Source of the DNA: Brevibacillus dissolubilis
Lineage (GTDB): Bacteria; Bacillota; Bacilli; Brevibacillales; Brevibacillaceae
Assembly: GCF_006170445.1 (NCBI RefSeq)
Contig: NZ_VCNA01000012.1
Location: 62,001 to 126,000, forward strand
Direction of reading: 5' to 3'
DNA length: 64,000 bases
A program made the translations under genes and the position numbers. Below are positions 28,241 through 36,661 of the stretch, one piece after another. The first letter of the stretch is position 1. Each line of letters opens with the position of its first letter. Under the pieces are notes generated by a model that did not search any database, was not told where the DNA came from, and was given only the letters and a program-made list of their open reading frames with translations.

Positions 28241-28939
28241 TTGTCTTTTAATATCTTACTTGTTGATGATGAACCGCAAATACTGGATATCTTGTCCTCT
28301 TATCTGAAAAATGAGGGTTTCCATGTCCTCACGACTGATAATGGGAGAGAGGCGATATCGCTGGCATTGTCCTATCCGGTCGGGCTGGTTGTGCTGGATC
28401 TGATGCTGCCTGATCTGTCTGGTGAAGAAGTCTGCAAAGAGATTCGAAAAGAGTCGCGTGTGCCCATTCTAATGCTGACCGCCAAGAGTCGGGAATCTGA
28501 CCGGATTCATGGGCTGGCGATCGGAGCCGATGATTACATCGTCAAGCCGTTCAGTCCGCGCGAGCTGGTGGCCCGCGTCCGTGCCATCATGCGGCGTACC
28601 GGTGATTATGAGAACCTGAGCGACTATATCGGCATCGGTGATTTGACGATCTGGCTGGAGTCCAAAAGCGTCAAAAAACGCGGCGAGCCGATTGAACTGA
28701 CTCCCAACGAATATCGCCTGCTTGTCACGATGGCCCGTTACCCAGGGCGGATCTGGAGCAGGGAGGATTTGATCACCGAGGTGCTCGGGATCGAGTTTAA
28801 GGGAACAGACCGCACTATCGATACGCATATCAAAAATTTACGGCAAAAAATTGAGGATGATACCAGACAGCCTGTCTATGTAAAAACGGTTTACGGATTG
28901 GGGTATCGGTTTGACGACCCGGCAAAACAACGAGGATGA
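28241..28939 (+). CDS. OmpR/PhoB-family response regulator
   Basis: 232 residues, TTG start at 28241 preceded by GATAGGTGACACG. The receiver domain has the acidic pair (VDDEPQ), the phosphoacceptor Asp in VLDLMLPDLSG, Thr in MLTAKS and Lys in YIVKPFSP. The C-terminal winged helix is of the OmpR type (ELTPNEYRLL, TDRTIDTHIKNLRQKI, VYVKTVYGLGYRF). It is the first gene of a three-gene operon; the histidine kinase starts four bases after its stop and is the cognate partner. Confidence 0.95.
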   Translation: MSFNILLVDDEPQILDILSSYLKNEGFHVLTTDNGREAISLALSYPVGLVVLDLMLPDLSGEEVCKEIRKESRVPILMLTAKSRESDRIHGLAIGADDYIVKPFSPRELVARVRAIMRRTGDYENLSDYIGIGDLTIWLESKSVKKRGEPIELTPNEYRLLVTMARYPGRIWSREDLITEVLGIEFKGTDRTIDTHIKNLRQKIEDDTRQPVYVKTVYGLGYRFDDPAKQRG

Positions 28940-28943
28940 CATC

Positions 28944-30290
28944 ATGAATAAAATATGGGTACGGCTCACTTACTGTATTATGGGTGTTACGGTTGCCATT
29001 ATTTTATTGGCCACCAGCTTTTCAATCCGCGAGATGCAGCACTATTTTTCTCTGTATATTGACGATTTAGAGGATACGCATCAGAAAAAAATCATCCATC
29101 GATTAATTGAGAACTATGAAAAAGAGAACGGATGGGGCCCAAAATCTTTTAGCATGTTGGAAGATGTGGCCTCCGTCTTGCATCTTCATATTGAGCTGTT
29201 CGACACCGATTTGAAACAAATCCGTCATGTCCACGGCGAGACCAACAGCGCAGATCCATCGGCTGCCCGGGAATTGATTCCACTACGTCACCAAAAGGAG
29301 ATCGTGGGTTACATCTACATGTATCACGATAATTTTGACCAGACCAGACAGATGGAACAACATTTTCGGGAGGCGCATACCCATACGATGATCATCTCCA
29401 TGTCCTTGTTGATTGTCTTAGCGGGGGTGATCAGCATCTGGATGGCCCGGCGGATTGTGAAGCCGGTCGAAGCCTTGCGTAAGGCGGCCAACACCGCTGC
29501 ATTGGGGAATTTGGATGTACGGGTGAACCCGCCGAGGAGCCAAGATGAATTGACCGAGCTCGTCCATTCGTTTAACCAGCTGGTTGCCACGCTTAATGAG
29601 CAGAAGGAGCTTCGTGACCGCCTGACCACTGATATCGCTCATGAGCTGCGAACTCCGCTCAACACCCTGCTCAATCAGGTAGAGGGGATGCTCGACGGGG
29701 TATGGGAGCCGAATGCAGAGCACTTGGAGTCTACGCGCCTGGAGATTATCCGGCTGACGCGGATGGTCAACGATCTGGATCTGGTGGTGCAGACCGAAGC
29801 AGGCATGCTTCAGATGAATTTATGTACGATTAATTTGAGTGAAGTGACACAGGAAGTCGTAGAATCGATGAAAGCGTCGTATCAGAAAAAGAATGTCACC
29901 TTGGAGTGCCAAGCCGATCTGATGACTTGGGTACGTGGTGATCATCAACGTATTTCCCAGATTGTGACGAATCTGTTGATGAATTCCTTGAAGCATACAT
30001 CAGCTGGTGGGATCGTCCGTGTCACCGTCAAAAAAGAAAACGAGGACGTCATCCTGCGGGTGGAGGACAACGGTCAGGGAATTCCCGCCCATGACCTGCC
30101 TTTTGTATTCGAGAGGTTCTATCGTGGGGACCGTTCCAGACAACGAGTCACAGGGGGCTCTGGACTGGGTCTGACGATTGTGAAGGGAATTGTGGAAGCG
30201 CATCATGGTCAGATCTACATAGACAGTGAATATGGTGCAGGCACTGTTGTTACCGTACGTTTAGCATCTGCCGAGAGAATGGGGGGATAG
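28944..30290 (+). CDS. Sensor histidine kinase
   Basis: 448 residues from ATG 28944. N-terminal membrane helix (YCIMGVTVAIILLATSF), extracytoplasmic sensor of about 130 residues, second helix (IISMSLLIVLAGVISIW), HAMP linker (RRIVKPVEALRKAA), HisKA with phosphoacceptor His in DIAHELRTPLN, and HATPase with N box (NLLMNSLKHT), G1 (VEDNGQGIP), F box (FERFYRG) and G2 (GGSGLGLTIVKG). Partner of the preceding response regulator. The sensed signal is unknown. The next gene, an XRE-TPR regulator, follows after one base, tying two-component and RRNPP-like control together. Confidence 0.95.
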   Translation: MNKIWVRLTYCIMGVTVAIILLATSFSIREMQHYFSLYIDDLEDTHQKKIIHRLIENYEKENGWGPKSFSMLEDVASVLHLHIELFDTDLKQIRHVHGETNSADPSAARELIPLRHQKEIVGYIYMYHDNFDQTRQMEQHFREAHTHTMIISMSLLIVLAGVISIWMARRIVKPVEALRKAANTAALGNLDVRVNPPRSQDELTELVHSFNQLVATLNEQKELRDRLTTDIAHELRTPLNTLLNQVEGMLDGVWEPNAEHLESTRLEIIRLTRMVNDLDLVVQTEAGMLQMNLCTINLSEVTQEVVESMKASYQKKNVTLECQADLMTWVRGDHQRISQIVTNLLMNSLKHTSAGGIVRVTVKKENEDVILRVEDNGQGIPAHDLPFVFERFYRGDRSRQRVTGGSGLGLTIVKGIVEAHHGQIYIDSEYGAGTVVTVRLASAERMGG

Positions 30291-30291
30291 C

Positions 30292-31590
30292 ATGGAAATT
30301 GGAGAACGTATCAGACAGTTACGCATTCATAAAAAAATGAAACAAATCGAACTGGTAGATGGAATATCATCTATCACCTATCTGAGCCGAATCGAGAACA
30401 ATCAGATTAAACCATCGATGAAATTCTTACAGCAGATTGCTGAGCGGCTCGGGGTGGAGATTGATTACCTGCTTAATATGGAGAGCTCCGACTACCGGGA
30501 TAAGATTAAGGATATCGTGACGGAGTATCGAATTACCCAGACGATCAACGATGAGGATCTGATGTTTCTCAAGCTTCACTCACTGGAAATGCATACGACA
30601 GAGGTCTATCTCAAAATCTATGCCACCCTCATCCGCTATTTTGTGGACAGAAGCGACTTGAAAGAAGCCAGGGAAATGTATGACCTGTCGAATCGATTCG
30701 TCCCCGAAATCCGGGAAAAAGATTTGCATGAGGACTTTTTCTTCTATTATATGTCCTGTGGTCATCTGTTTTATCACGCACAAGACTATATCCATGCCAA
30801 TAAGTATTTTACCTGGGCGGAATCTGTCTCCGATGTTGCCAGTGAGTTAGAGCTGGGCAAGATGTTCTATAACATCAGTATCACCAAACAGAAGATCGCC
30901 GAGGATAAGACGATCTGCCTTTATTACTCGCAAAAAGCCTACGAGATTTTTAAGGCACGCAACGACCGTAACCGTCTGATACAGGTGTTGATCACCAGAG
31001 GGATCCAATACCATGTCGTCAACAAATTCGAGCAGTCACTGGAATCTCTGCGCAGCGCTCTGGAGATGGTAGAGTCGGAGCCGCAGAAATACGCACGGCA
31101 GATCATGTATATCGAATATAATTTTGGCCGTGTCTATCAGTGTATGTCCGATTATCCTACTGCCATCGAGCATTTGAAAAAAGCGATCAGCCTCAACGAA
31201 GAGCACGGTCATGCCGAAACGGAAAACTTCCACAGCTACAAGCGATTAATGGAAATCTATATTGAGCTCAAAGACTGGATCAATGTAGACAACTATCTAG
31301 ATAAGGCGACAGGTGTAGCACAGGAATACGAGCTGACTTTCGACTATATCGAGCTGTATGCGCTCAAGGCGACCATCTATAAACTGCGTTTTGATGAGGT
31401 CAAATACGAAAAAGAGATGCAAAAGGTGATCGATTACTGTGTCCAGAACAATCAGCTGAGCCAGATCAAGAAGCTGGCCAATGATCTGGGACTGCATTAT
31501 TACGAAAAACGGGCATATAAAAAAGCGGCCGATTATTTTGCCATGGCGCTGTCGTATGAGCAGAAAATGACAGCGCTGACACAAGGATAA
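30292..31590 (+). CDS. XRE-TPR regulator (RRNPP-like)
   Basis: 432 residues. N-terminal XRE helix-turn-helix (IGERIRQLRIHKKMKQIELV, SSITYLSRIENNQIKPS) is followed by a long alpha-helical TPR array (about 100-425; for example NFGRVYQCMSDYPTAIEHLKKAI). This is the architecture of NprR/PlcR/PrgX-type receptors that bind short exported and re-imported peptides. No peptide gene follows: a terminator lies 12 bases downstream. The nearest small secreted peptide gene is at 43728, about 12 kb away. Cotranscription with RR and HK suggests it modulates the same regulon (inference). Confidence 0.88.
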   Translation: MEIGERIRQLRIHKKMKQIELVDGISSITYLSRIENNQIKPSMKFLQQIAERLGVEIDYLLNMESSDYRDKIKDIVTEYRITQTINDEDLMFLKLHSLEMHTTEVYLKIYATLIRYFVDRSDLKEAREMYDLSNRFVPEIREKDLHEDFFFYYMSCGHLFYHAQDYIHANKYFTWAESVSDVASELELGKMFYNISITKQKIAEDKTICLYYSQKAYEIFKARNDRNRLIQVLITRGIQYHVVNKFEQSLESLRSALEMVESEPQKYARQIMYIEYNFGRVYQCMSDYPTAIEHLKKAISLNEEHGHAETENFHSYKRLMEIYIELKDWINVDNYLDKATGVAQEYELTFDYIELYALKATIYKLRFDEVKYEKEMQKVIDYCVQNNQLSQIKKLANDLGLHYYEKRAYKKAADYFAMALSYEQKMTALTQG

Positions 31591-31602
31591 GCCGATATCA
31601 TC

Positions 31603-31654
31603 AAAAACCTGACCACAGAGTAGATGGATTCGACTCTGCCTGTCAGGTTTTTTT
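31603..31654 (+). terminator. Terminator of the RR-HK-TPR operon
   Basis: AAAAACCTGAC (31603-31613) pairs with GTCAGGTTTTT (from 31642), with an extra AGAGT/ACTCT stem in the loop and a T7 tail. Confidence 0.9.
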
Positions 31655-31667
31655 CATTTGGCCCTAT

Positions 31668-31693
31668 AACTTTTCATCACTCGGCGGCGTTAT
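31668..31693 (+). promoter_or_regulatory. Candidate ECF-sigma promoter (autoregulation)
   Basis: AACTTTT at 31668 and CGTTAT at 31688, with 17 bases between AAC and CGT. This resembles the AAC-N16/17-CGT pattern of ECF promoters. It lies 22 bases before the sigma gene, consistent with positive autoregulation. Weak alone. Confidence 0.4.
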
Positions 31694-31714
31694 ACAAGGG
31701 AAGGGAGGTGCGAG

Positions 31715-32206
31715 ATGGAGCCCGGGCAGCTGCATCAACTGCTTCAAGAAAAGATCAAACAAATCAACCGATACCTGATCCGTCTGGGGGCCAACCCGAG
31801 TGACGCGGAGGATATCGTACAGGAGACGGTGTACAAAGGATTTCTCTATATCGATTCAATCGATCCTGACAAGTTCTCGGCCTGGCTGTTCAAGGTGGCG
31901 CTCAACCGCTACTATGACCTGTGCCGGAAGAAAAAGTGGATACAGGTTCCGATCGAATCGGTCGATGTCGAGGATATGGAGATGCCAGATGAGCTGTTGC
32001 TGCAAAAAGAGCAGCGGGAGGAGATCGAACAGATCTTGGACGAACTGAATCCCCTGCATAAACAGCTGATCATCATGAAATATGAGCTGGACTTGTCCTA
32101 CCAGGAAATCTCTACTCTCACAGGAATCAAACCCGAATTAGTCAAAGCCTATCTGTTTCGCGCAAGAAAACAATTTCAAAAAAGATATAGAGGTGAATCG
32201 ACATGA
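31715..32206 (+). CDS. ECF-type RNA polymerase sigma factor
   Basis: 163 residues, ATG at 31715 with RBS GGGAGGTG. Region 2 is visible (GANPSDAEDIVQETVYKGF, DKFSAWLFKVALNRYYD), and region 4 follows (LNPLHKQLIIMKYELDLSYQEIS, KAYLFRARKQFQKRY). Regions 1 and 3 are absent, as in group 4 sigma factors. Its stop overlaps the next gene by ATGA, and the product of that gene looks like a membrane-anchored anti-sigma factor. Probably an envelope-stress regulator. Confidence 0.92.
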   Translation: MEPGQLHQLLQEKIKQINRYLIRLGANPSDAEDIVQETVYKGFLYIDSIDPDKFSAWLFKVALNRYYDLCRKKKWIQVPIESVDVEDMEMPDELLLQKEQREEIEQILDELNPLHKQLIIMKYELDLSYQEISTLTGIKPELVKAYLFRARKQFQKRYRGEST

Positions 32207-33198
32207 ATCATCCATTCAGCGGACAAGACGACGGAGACTTCTCTGCTCTCATCAAGAAAGCCCGAAGAAAAACGATTTTGCGCAATGTCGCGATTTCCCT
32301 GGTGATTTCTGTGCTGGTCCTGTTTGTGGGAACCGTCGGGAATTCGCAGCTGCTCCAGCGAAGTGCGGATCATGCGTTGCGGGATATCGGGCTGTTCAAG
32401 CAGATCAGCGGCCCCAATCTGTATGAATCGGGATATGTGCAGCGGCATGGCTTCCTGAACGGAATGCTGGAATACCGCACCTATAAGATCGTCGAGGGGA
32501 TTCCGGTGGTCTGGAGCACACAGACGGTAGAGTACAACGCATGGGGCAACTTTTCCCGAATTCCCGGCAACTACTCCCCGATCCAGATCCCTGACACGGA
32601 GCTGACCAAGCAGCATTTTGATTACTACCGTCCCTATAATCAGCAGAACGGGCAGAGAGAGATGATGTTCTACCTGCCGGGGGTCGATTACGGCGGCAAG
32701 TGGATCAATGATCTGCCGTCCGTAGATCAGATGGACGCGGCCAAACTGGTTGAGCTGGGCATCTCGCTCGATCAGAGCTACACGCTTGCGGAGGTGAAGG
32801 CGATGCTTCCGGCAGGGGTGCGTCCAGTCTGGTACTGGGTGGACACCTACAATGACCGGGCAGGATACGAGCCACAGACGATGGAGGGTGGGACCCACTA
32901 TCCGATGCCGGAGCAGGCTTTCTCTGTCTACGGCTTTGGCATCGATCCAGAGCGGGAAAATGTGACCGAAGAAGATTTCCTCCAGATGATCGAGATCGGT
33001 CTTGGTGTCGGTGGGAAATATCACGGGGAATATCAGCGAATCTACGACTATCTGCGCCAAGAAAAAGACAAACCGTCCAGCAGTGACGTGAAGCTTCTGG
33101 GGGTTGTCGTGACAGGCACGGCGGAGAGCCTGAAGGCATTGAAGGGGAAGCCCTATGTAAAAGCAGCCGTACTTGGGGCGGTCATAAGTAAGTACTAG
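32203..33198 (+). CDS. Membrane-anchored anti-sigma factor, Sigma_reg_N/C (YhdL-like)
   Basis: 331 residues. A short cytoplasmic N-terminus (1-35) is followed by one transmembrane helix (VAISLVISVLVLFVGTVG, about 37-54) and a large extracytoplasmic domain. Gene order, four-base overlap with the sigma gene and the one-pass topology match anti-sigma factors of the SigM/YhdL group, which carry Sigma_reg_N and Sigma_reg_C domains. No zinc-binding HxxxCxxC motif is present, so it is not a ZAS-type anti-sigma. Its inhibitory role is inferred from context. Confidence 0.82.
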   Translation: MNHPFSGQDDGDFSALIKKARRKTILRNVAISLVISVLVLFVGTVGNSQLLQRSADHALRDIGLFKQISGPNLYESGYVQRHGFLNGMLEYRTYKIVEGIPVVWSTQTVEYNAWGNFSRIPGNYSPIQIPDTELTKQHFDYYRPYNQQNGQREMMFYLPGVDYGGKWINDLPSVDQMDAAKLVELGISLDQSYTLAEVKAMLPAGVRPVWYWVDTYNDRAGYEPQTMEGGTHYPMPEQAFSVYGFGIDPERENVTEEDFLQMIEIGLGVGGKYHGEYQRIYDYLRQEKDKPSSSDVKLLGVVVTGTAESLKALKGKPYVKAAVLGAVISKY

Positions 33199-33267
33199 AG
33201 TGAACGAAGTATATGCACGCACCAACGAACAACAAACGGAAACATCCGAAGATATGAGATGGTCAAA

Positions 33268-33302
33268 GGGTCAGCCCGAGTATATGTGGCTGGCTCTTTT
33301 TT
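33268..33302 (+). terminator. Terminator of the sigma/anti-sigma operon
   Basis: GGGTCAGCC (33268-33276) pairs with GGCTGGCTC (33288-33296), including one G-T pair, followed by T6. Confidence 0.85.
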
Positions 33303-33443
33303 GTTAAATCGGCACCAAAAATCGACAGGTAATCTACCAAAAATTTAATCAATTTTTACTTCTTATTTTTGATAAATATATTCGATTATTCTTATCTTAC
33401 AAGAACTGATCTTCTTGAAATAAAGGCTTAGGGGGGATTATCA

Positions 33444-34502
33444 GTGGTCACATTGGGGTTATCGATCAGTGTCCTGAATGACGGAAGCAACCTGTCATTA
33501 AGCCAGTTTGGGAACGAGATTTGTATTCTCAAGGATAACAGCTTGATCTGTGTCAACACGTGTGAGACTTCCAATCCATCGTTAACCTATACCCTCGGTT
33601 CGGTAGGGGTTAATCTTGAAGACGTGCACACCGTGTCTGTCACCCACAGCGGCCAGCCGTGGATGATCACGGACAAGCTGATCAAGAAAATCCGCAATCG
33701 ACTCAACTTGAAGGAAGACCAAAACGTCGTGGTCGTTCCATCCAAGCAGATGTCGTATGCGTACACCTCTTATTTTACCAGTGGGGTGGAGACGTCCTTG
33801 CTGATTGTAGCCAACCAAGATGAGGCAGATGCCAGTCAGCCTGTCATCAGCTACTACATGGCAGACAAGGATCGGATCGAGCCAATCGATTACGATTTCG
33901 CACACCAGGACCCGTACTCATTCAGCCGCGTGTCCGACCTGCTGGTAGAATACTTGGCGCTGAATCCGGAAGAACCAGTGGAAGTGCAGAAGCTTGCTCT
34001 GTTTGGTAAGGAAAAGTACAAAGACCTGGGGGATATTTGGTCGCTGGATGCTGAGGGGCATCTGTACAGTACAATTCCAATGCCGGCAGATGGGGAAGTA
34101 AGCTTAGCAGGCATTTTCACTCATTTCGGTGTCAGCATTCCGGCTCCTCGTGATGCCAAGGAACCGCTCGATGAAGAGCATGCGGAGATTGCCCAATTTA
34201 TCCAAGGTCAAATGGAAAAATGGTTCTCCCAAAAAGTGAATCAGCTGCTGGTGAAGCATCCGGTTAACAACGTATGCATCTCTGGTGACTTGTCTCAAAA
34301 CCGTCTGCTGTTGGATCGGATGGCCTCGACGCTGCCGATCAGCAATGTCTATATTCCGCCGATGGATTATTGCCAAAACCTCAGCATCGGCAACACGATC
34401 TACTCTGTTGTCCATGCGAAGGATACTCCTGTTAACATCAACGAGCTGAAGCTGAAGTTTCATATGGAGAATATCTATCGAACTTATCTGTGCTGTTGTT
34501 AA
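33444..34502 (+). CDS. Truncated, degenerate carbamoyltransferase-like (ASKHA) protein
   Basis: 352 residues, GTG start with RBS GGGGGG seven bases upstream. The chain can be aligned by eye along the Kae1-like N-terminal domain of NodU/CmcH/TobZ carbamoyltransferases: an N-terminal LGLS..NDGS strand, YFTSGVETSLLIV (family: FF.SPFEEA.VLT), LALFGKEKYKDL (family: GLAPYGEPKY), NNVCISGDLSQNRLL (family: L.GGVALN...N) and NVYIPPMDYCQNLSIGN (family: P.AGDAGGALG). The metal motif HHxSH reads KQMSY (101-105), the Gly-rich nucleotide motifs are lost, and the C-terminal YrdC-like half is missing (family proteins are about 550-600 residues). It ends in CCC. So it is probably not an active carbamoyltransferase; a binding or scaffold role is possible. 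First gene of a four-gene cluster. Confidence 0.7.
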   Translation: MVTLGLSISVLNDGSNLSLSQFGNEICILKDNSLICVNTCETSNPSLTYTLGSVGVNLEDVHTVSVTHSGQPWMITDKLIKKIRNRLNLKEDQNVVVVPSKQMSYAYTSYFTSGVETSLLIVANQDEADASQPVISYYMADKDRIEPIDYDFAHQDPYSFSRVSDLLVEYLALNPEEPVEVQKLALFGKEKYKDLGDIWSLDAEGHLYSTIPMPADGEVSLAGIFTHFGVSIPAPRDAKEPLDEEHAEIAQFIQGQMEKWFSQKVNQLLVKHPVNNVCISGDLSQNRLLLDRMASTLPISNVYIPPMDYCQNLSIGNTIYSVVHAKDTPVNINELKLKFHMENIYRTYLCCC

Positions 34503-34514
34503 GGAAGCGAACTT

Positions 34515-35162
34515 ATGAATGAAAACGTCGTAGCACAAATCAAAACAATGATGGTAACACACAGCGACTTGAAAAAAACAGCGAGTCACTCGTTTGATCT
34601 GCGTCAAATACAAAGCTTCAAAGATGTCTGGTGCACGATCGAAAAACACACCGACAACCAAAAACGGCCCGTCGAGCGGTATCTGATACACAAGAACACG
34701 CTGGGGCAGATGCTGTACGAGGTGTTTACGGTCAATCATCAGGACTTCAAATCTTTTTTTCTGCCGATCATCATCCTGTTAGACCCTGTGACGGTAGGCG
34801 GAATCTGCATCCCAGGGTACTACTATTTCGATGATGAGCAAGAAAAGTTCCTCTACATCAGAGAAGTGGAGCCTGAAGTGATCGATCTCTTGAATGAGCT
34901 GAGAGGCAAGTATCAGATCAACTCCAACCTGTCTCTGGGGTACTTGTATAACCACACAACTCCGTCTGCTTCGGTGGACGTGGATGACCGGTTAAATAGG
35001 CTGATGAAAGGAACACAAGATTTCAGTGAGCTGTTAAGCATACATGGGGGCTTAAAGGATATCTGTGTGCTGGCGTCCCAAACGGAGGATATGATCCAGA
35101 ATAGATTCTCAGATACCTTCCTGGCGCCGATTTTTCTGACACAGTGGATTGAAAAGGCATAG
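34515..35162 (+). CDS. Unrecognised 215-residue protein of the aminotransferase/adenylation cluster
   Basis: Starts 12 bases after the carbamoyltransferase-like gene with RBS AAGGAAG. Predicted cytosolic and mixed alpha/beta: no signal peptide or membrane helix, apart from a hydrophobic strand around FFLPIIILLDPVTVGGICIP (about 81-100) and a run of Tyr (GYYYF). No catalytic signature or family recognised. The tight spacing implies it works with the ASKHA-like protein, the class III aminotransferase and the half-C-A protein. Confidence 0.75.
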   Translation: MNENVVAQIKTMMVTHSDLKKTASHSFDLRQIQSFKDVWCTIEKHTDNQKRPVERYLIHKNTLGQMLYEVFTVNHQDFKSFFLPIIILLDPVTVGGICIPGYYYFDDEQEKFLYIREVEPEVIDLLNELRGKYQINSNLSLGYLYNHTTPSASVDVDDRLNRLMKGTQDFSELLSIHGGLKDICVLASQTEDMIQNRFSDTFLAPIFLTQWIEKA

Positions 35163-35213
35163 AGTTGGAAGCCCCATGCATGTTTCTATCATATAGCTCA
35201 GGAGGTGGAGGTT

Positions 35214-36644
35214 ATGCGAGATATTGCAGTCAACAAGGTAAGTGAGGATCAGAGTAAGCTGCATGATGTCCATTCCGACAAAACAGAGTCAGACTACTCC
35301 AAAGTCATGGAATATACTCAACAGATCTTACAACTGATTGAGAAAGAGGAACTGTCCAGAGAGGATTCGGAGTGGATACGCGAAGAGACCCTCAATGGAT
35401 ACCGGGATCACGTCAACCCAGGGTATCTGTTCAGCCGCAAAACGGTCGATCTGAGCAGAGAGTTTGCGTTCGTCGAGTGGCGTGACCGCCGCAACAGCTT
35501 CATCGACGTGGATGGCAATGAATACATCGACTGTATCGGAGGCCGGGGTATCTATAACATCGGTCACCGCCACCCAAAAGTCGTGGAGACCGTGCAAAAC
35601 CAGTTGAAAAAACAGGCGATGCACACGCATGACCTGCTCGATCCATATCGCGCCGTACTGGCGAAGACGCTGGCCGAACTGGCCCCAGGTGATCTCAAAT
35701 ACGTCTTCTTCACCAACAGCGGCTCTGAGTCGGTCGAATCAGCGATCAAGCTGGCCCGTAAATATACGAACCGTTCCACCTTTGTGGCGACGACCGCCAG
35801 CTATCACGGTGTCAGCCTCGGTTCCTTGGGAGCCACCGCCAAGGCTCATTACCGCAAGCCGTTCCTGCCGCTTGCCCAGAGCTTCCGCCATGCGATTTTC
35901 GGCGATGTAGACATGCTCTACAAAATGATGAAAACGCAAGAGATGGTAGGCGAAGAGGTAGCCGCCGTACTGATCGAACCGATCCAAGGGAATGCCGGGA
36001 TCAAAATGCCTCCTGACAACTACTTATCCGAAGTCCGCAATATTTGCGACGAATTCGGTGCCCTGCTGATCCTCGACGAAGTACAGACGGGGATGGGGCG
36101 GACCGGGAAAATGTTCTATGCCGAGCATGAAAATGTCGTACCAGATATCATGTGTCTGGCAAAAGCTCTGGGTGGAGGCATCATGCCAATCGGTGCGGTC
36201 ATCGCAACCGAAAAGGTATACGAAGCCTTCATGGATGAGCCATATCGCCATGAGCACACATTCGGCGGCAATACGCTCGCTTGCGTAGCGGCGATTGCGA
36301 CGATCAACGTGCTGATCGAGGAGCGGCTGCCAGAGCGTGCCGCCGTAGTCGGGGAGTACATGCTCCGCGAGCTTAGGGCCGTAGCTGCCCGTTACCCAAA
36401 AATCGTCCAAGAGGTACGTGGCAAAGGCTTGTTTATCGGCGTAGAGTTCTTTGACTCCGTCGTCGGCTTTGACGTGTCCAAGGGATTGTTTGACAACAAA
36501 ATTCTCGTCGAAGGTACGGTTGGTGATGTCAAAACATTCAGAATTGAGCCGCCACTTACCATCGAGATCGAACAGGTAGACCGAGTGATCGCTACCTTTG
36601 ATAAAGTCCTTCAAGACGTTCAGCAAAAATATAACTTTATTTAG
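35214..36644 (+). CDS. patA: Class III PLP aminotransferase, putrescine aminotransferase (YgjG/PatA) type
   Basis: 476 residues from ATG 35214, which is eight bases after RBS GGAGG; GTG 35205 overlaps that RBS and is less likely. The PLP lysine is K317 in CLAKALGGGIMPIGA, and LILDEVQTGMGRTGKMF supplies the PLP-contacting Asp. By memory the closest relative is E. coli putrescine aminotransferase (shared HVNPGFL/HVNPGYL, EFIDC.GG.GI.N.GHR.P, RIEPPLTIEIEQ). Related enzymes also act on ornithine, lysine-derived diamines or amine-bearing intermediates. In this cluster it likely installs or removes a terminal amine in a small metabolite (inference). Confidence 0.88.
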   Translation: MRDIAVNKVSEDQSKLHDVHSDKTESDYSKVMEYTQQILQLIEKEELSREDSEWIREETLNGYRDHVNPGYLFSRKTVDLSREFAFVEWRDRRNSFIDVDGNEYIDCIGGRGIYNIGHRHPKVVETVQNQLKKQAMHTHDLLDPYRAVLAKTLAELAPGDLKYVFFTNSGSESVESAIKLARKYTNRSTFVATTASYHGVSLGSLGATAKAHYRKPFLPLAQSFRHAIFGDVDMLYKMMKTQEMVGEEVAAVLIEPIQGNAGIKMPPDNYLSEVRNICDEFGALLILDEVQTGMGRTGKMFYAEHENVVPDIMCLAKALGGGIMPIGAVIATEKVYEAFMDEPYRHEHTFGGNTLACVAAIATINVLIEERLPERAAVVGEYMLRELRAVAARYPKIVQEVRGKGLFIGVEFFDSVVGFDVSKGLFDNKILVEGTVGDVKTFRIEPPLTIEIEQVDRVIATFDKVLQDVQQKYNFI

Positions 36645-36661
36645 AAAGGGTGTATCTCAAG

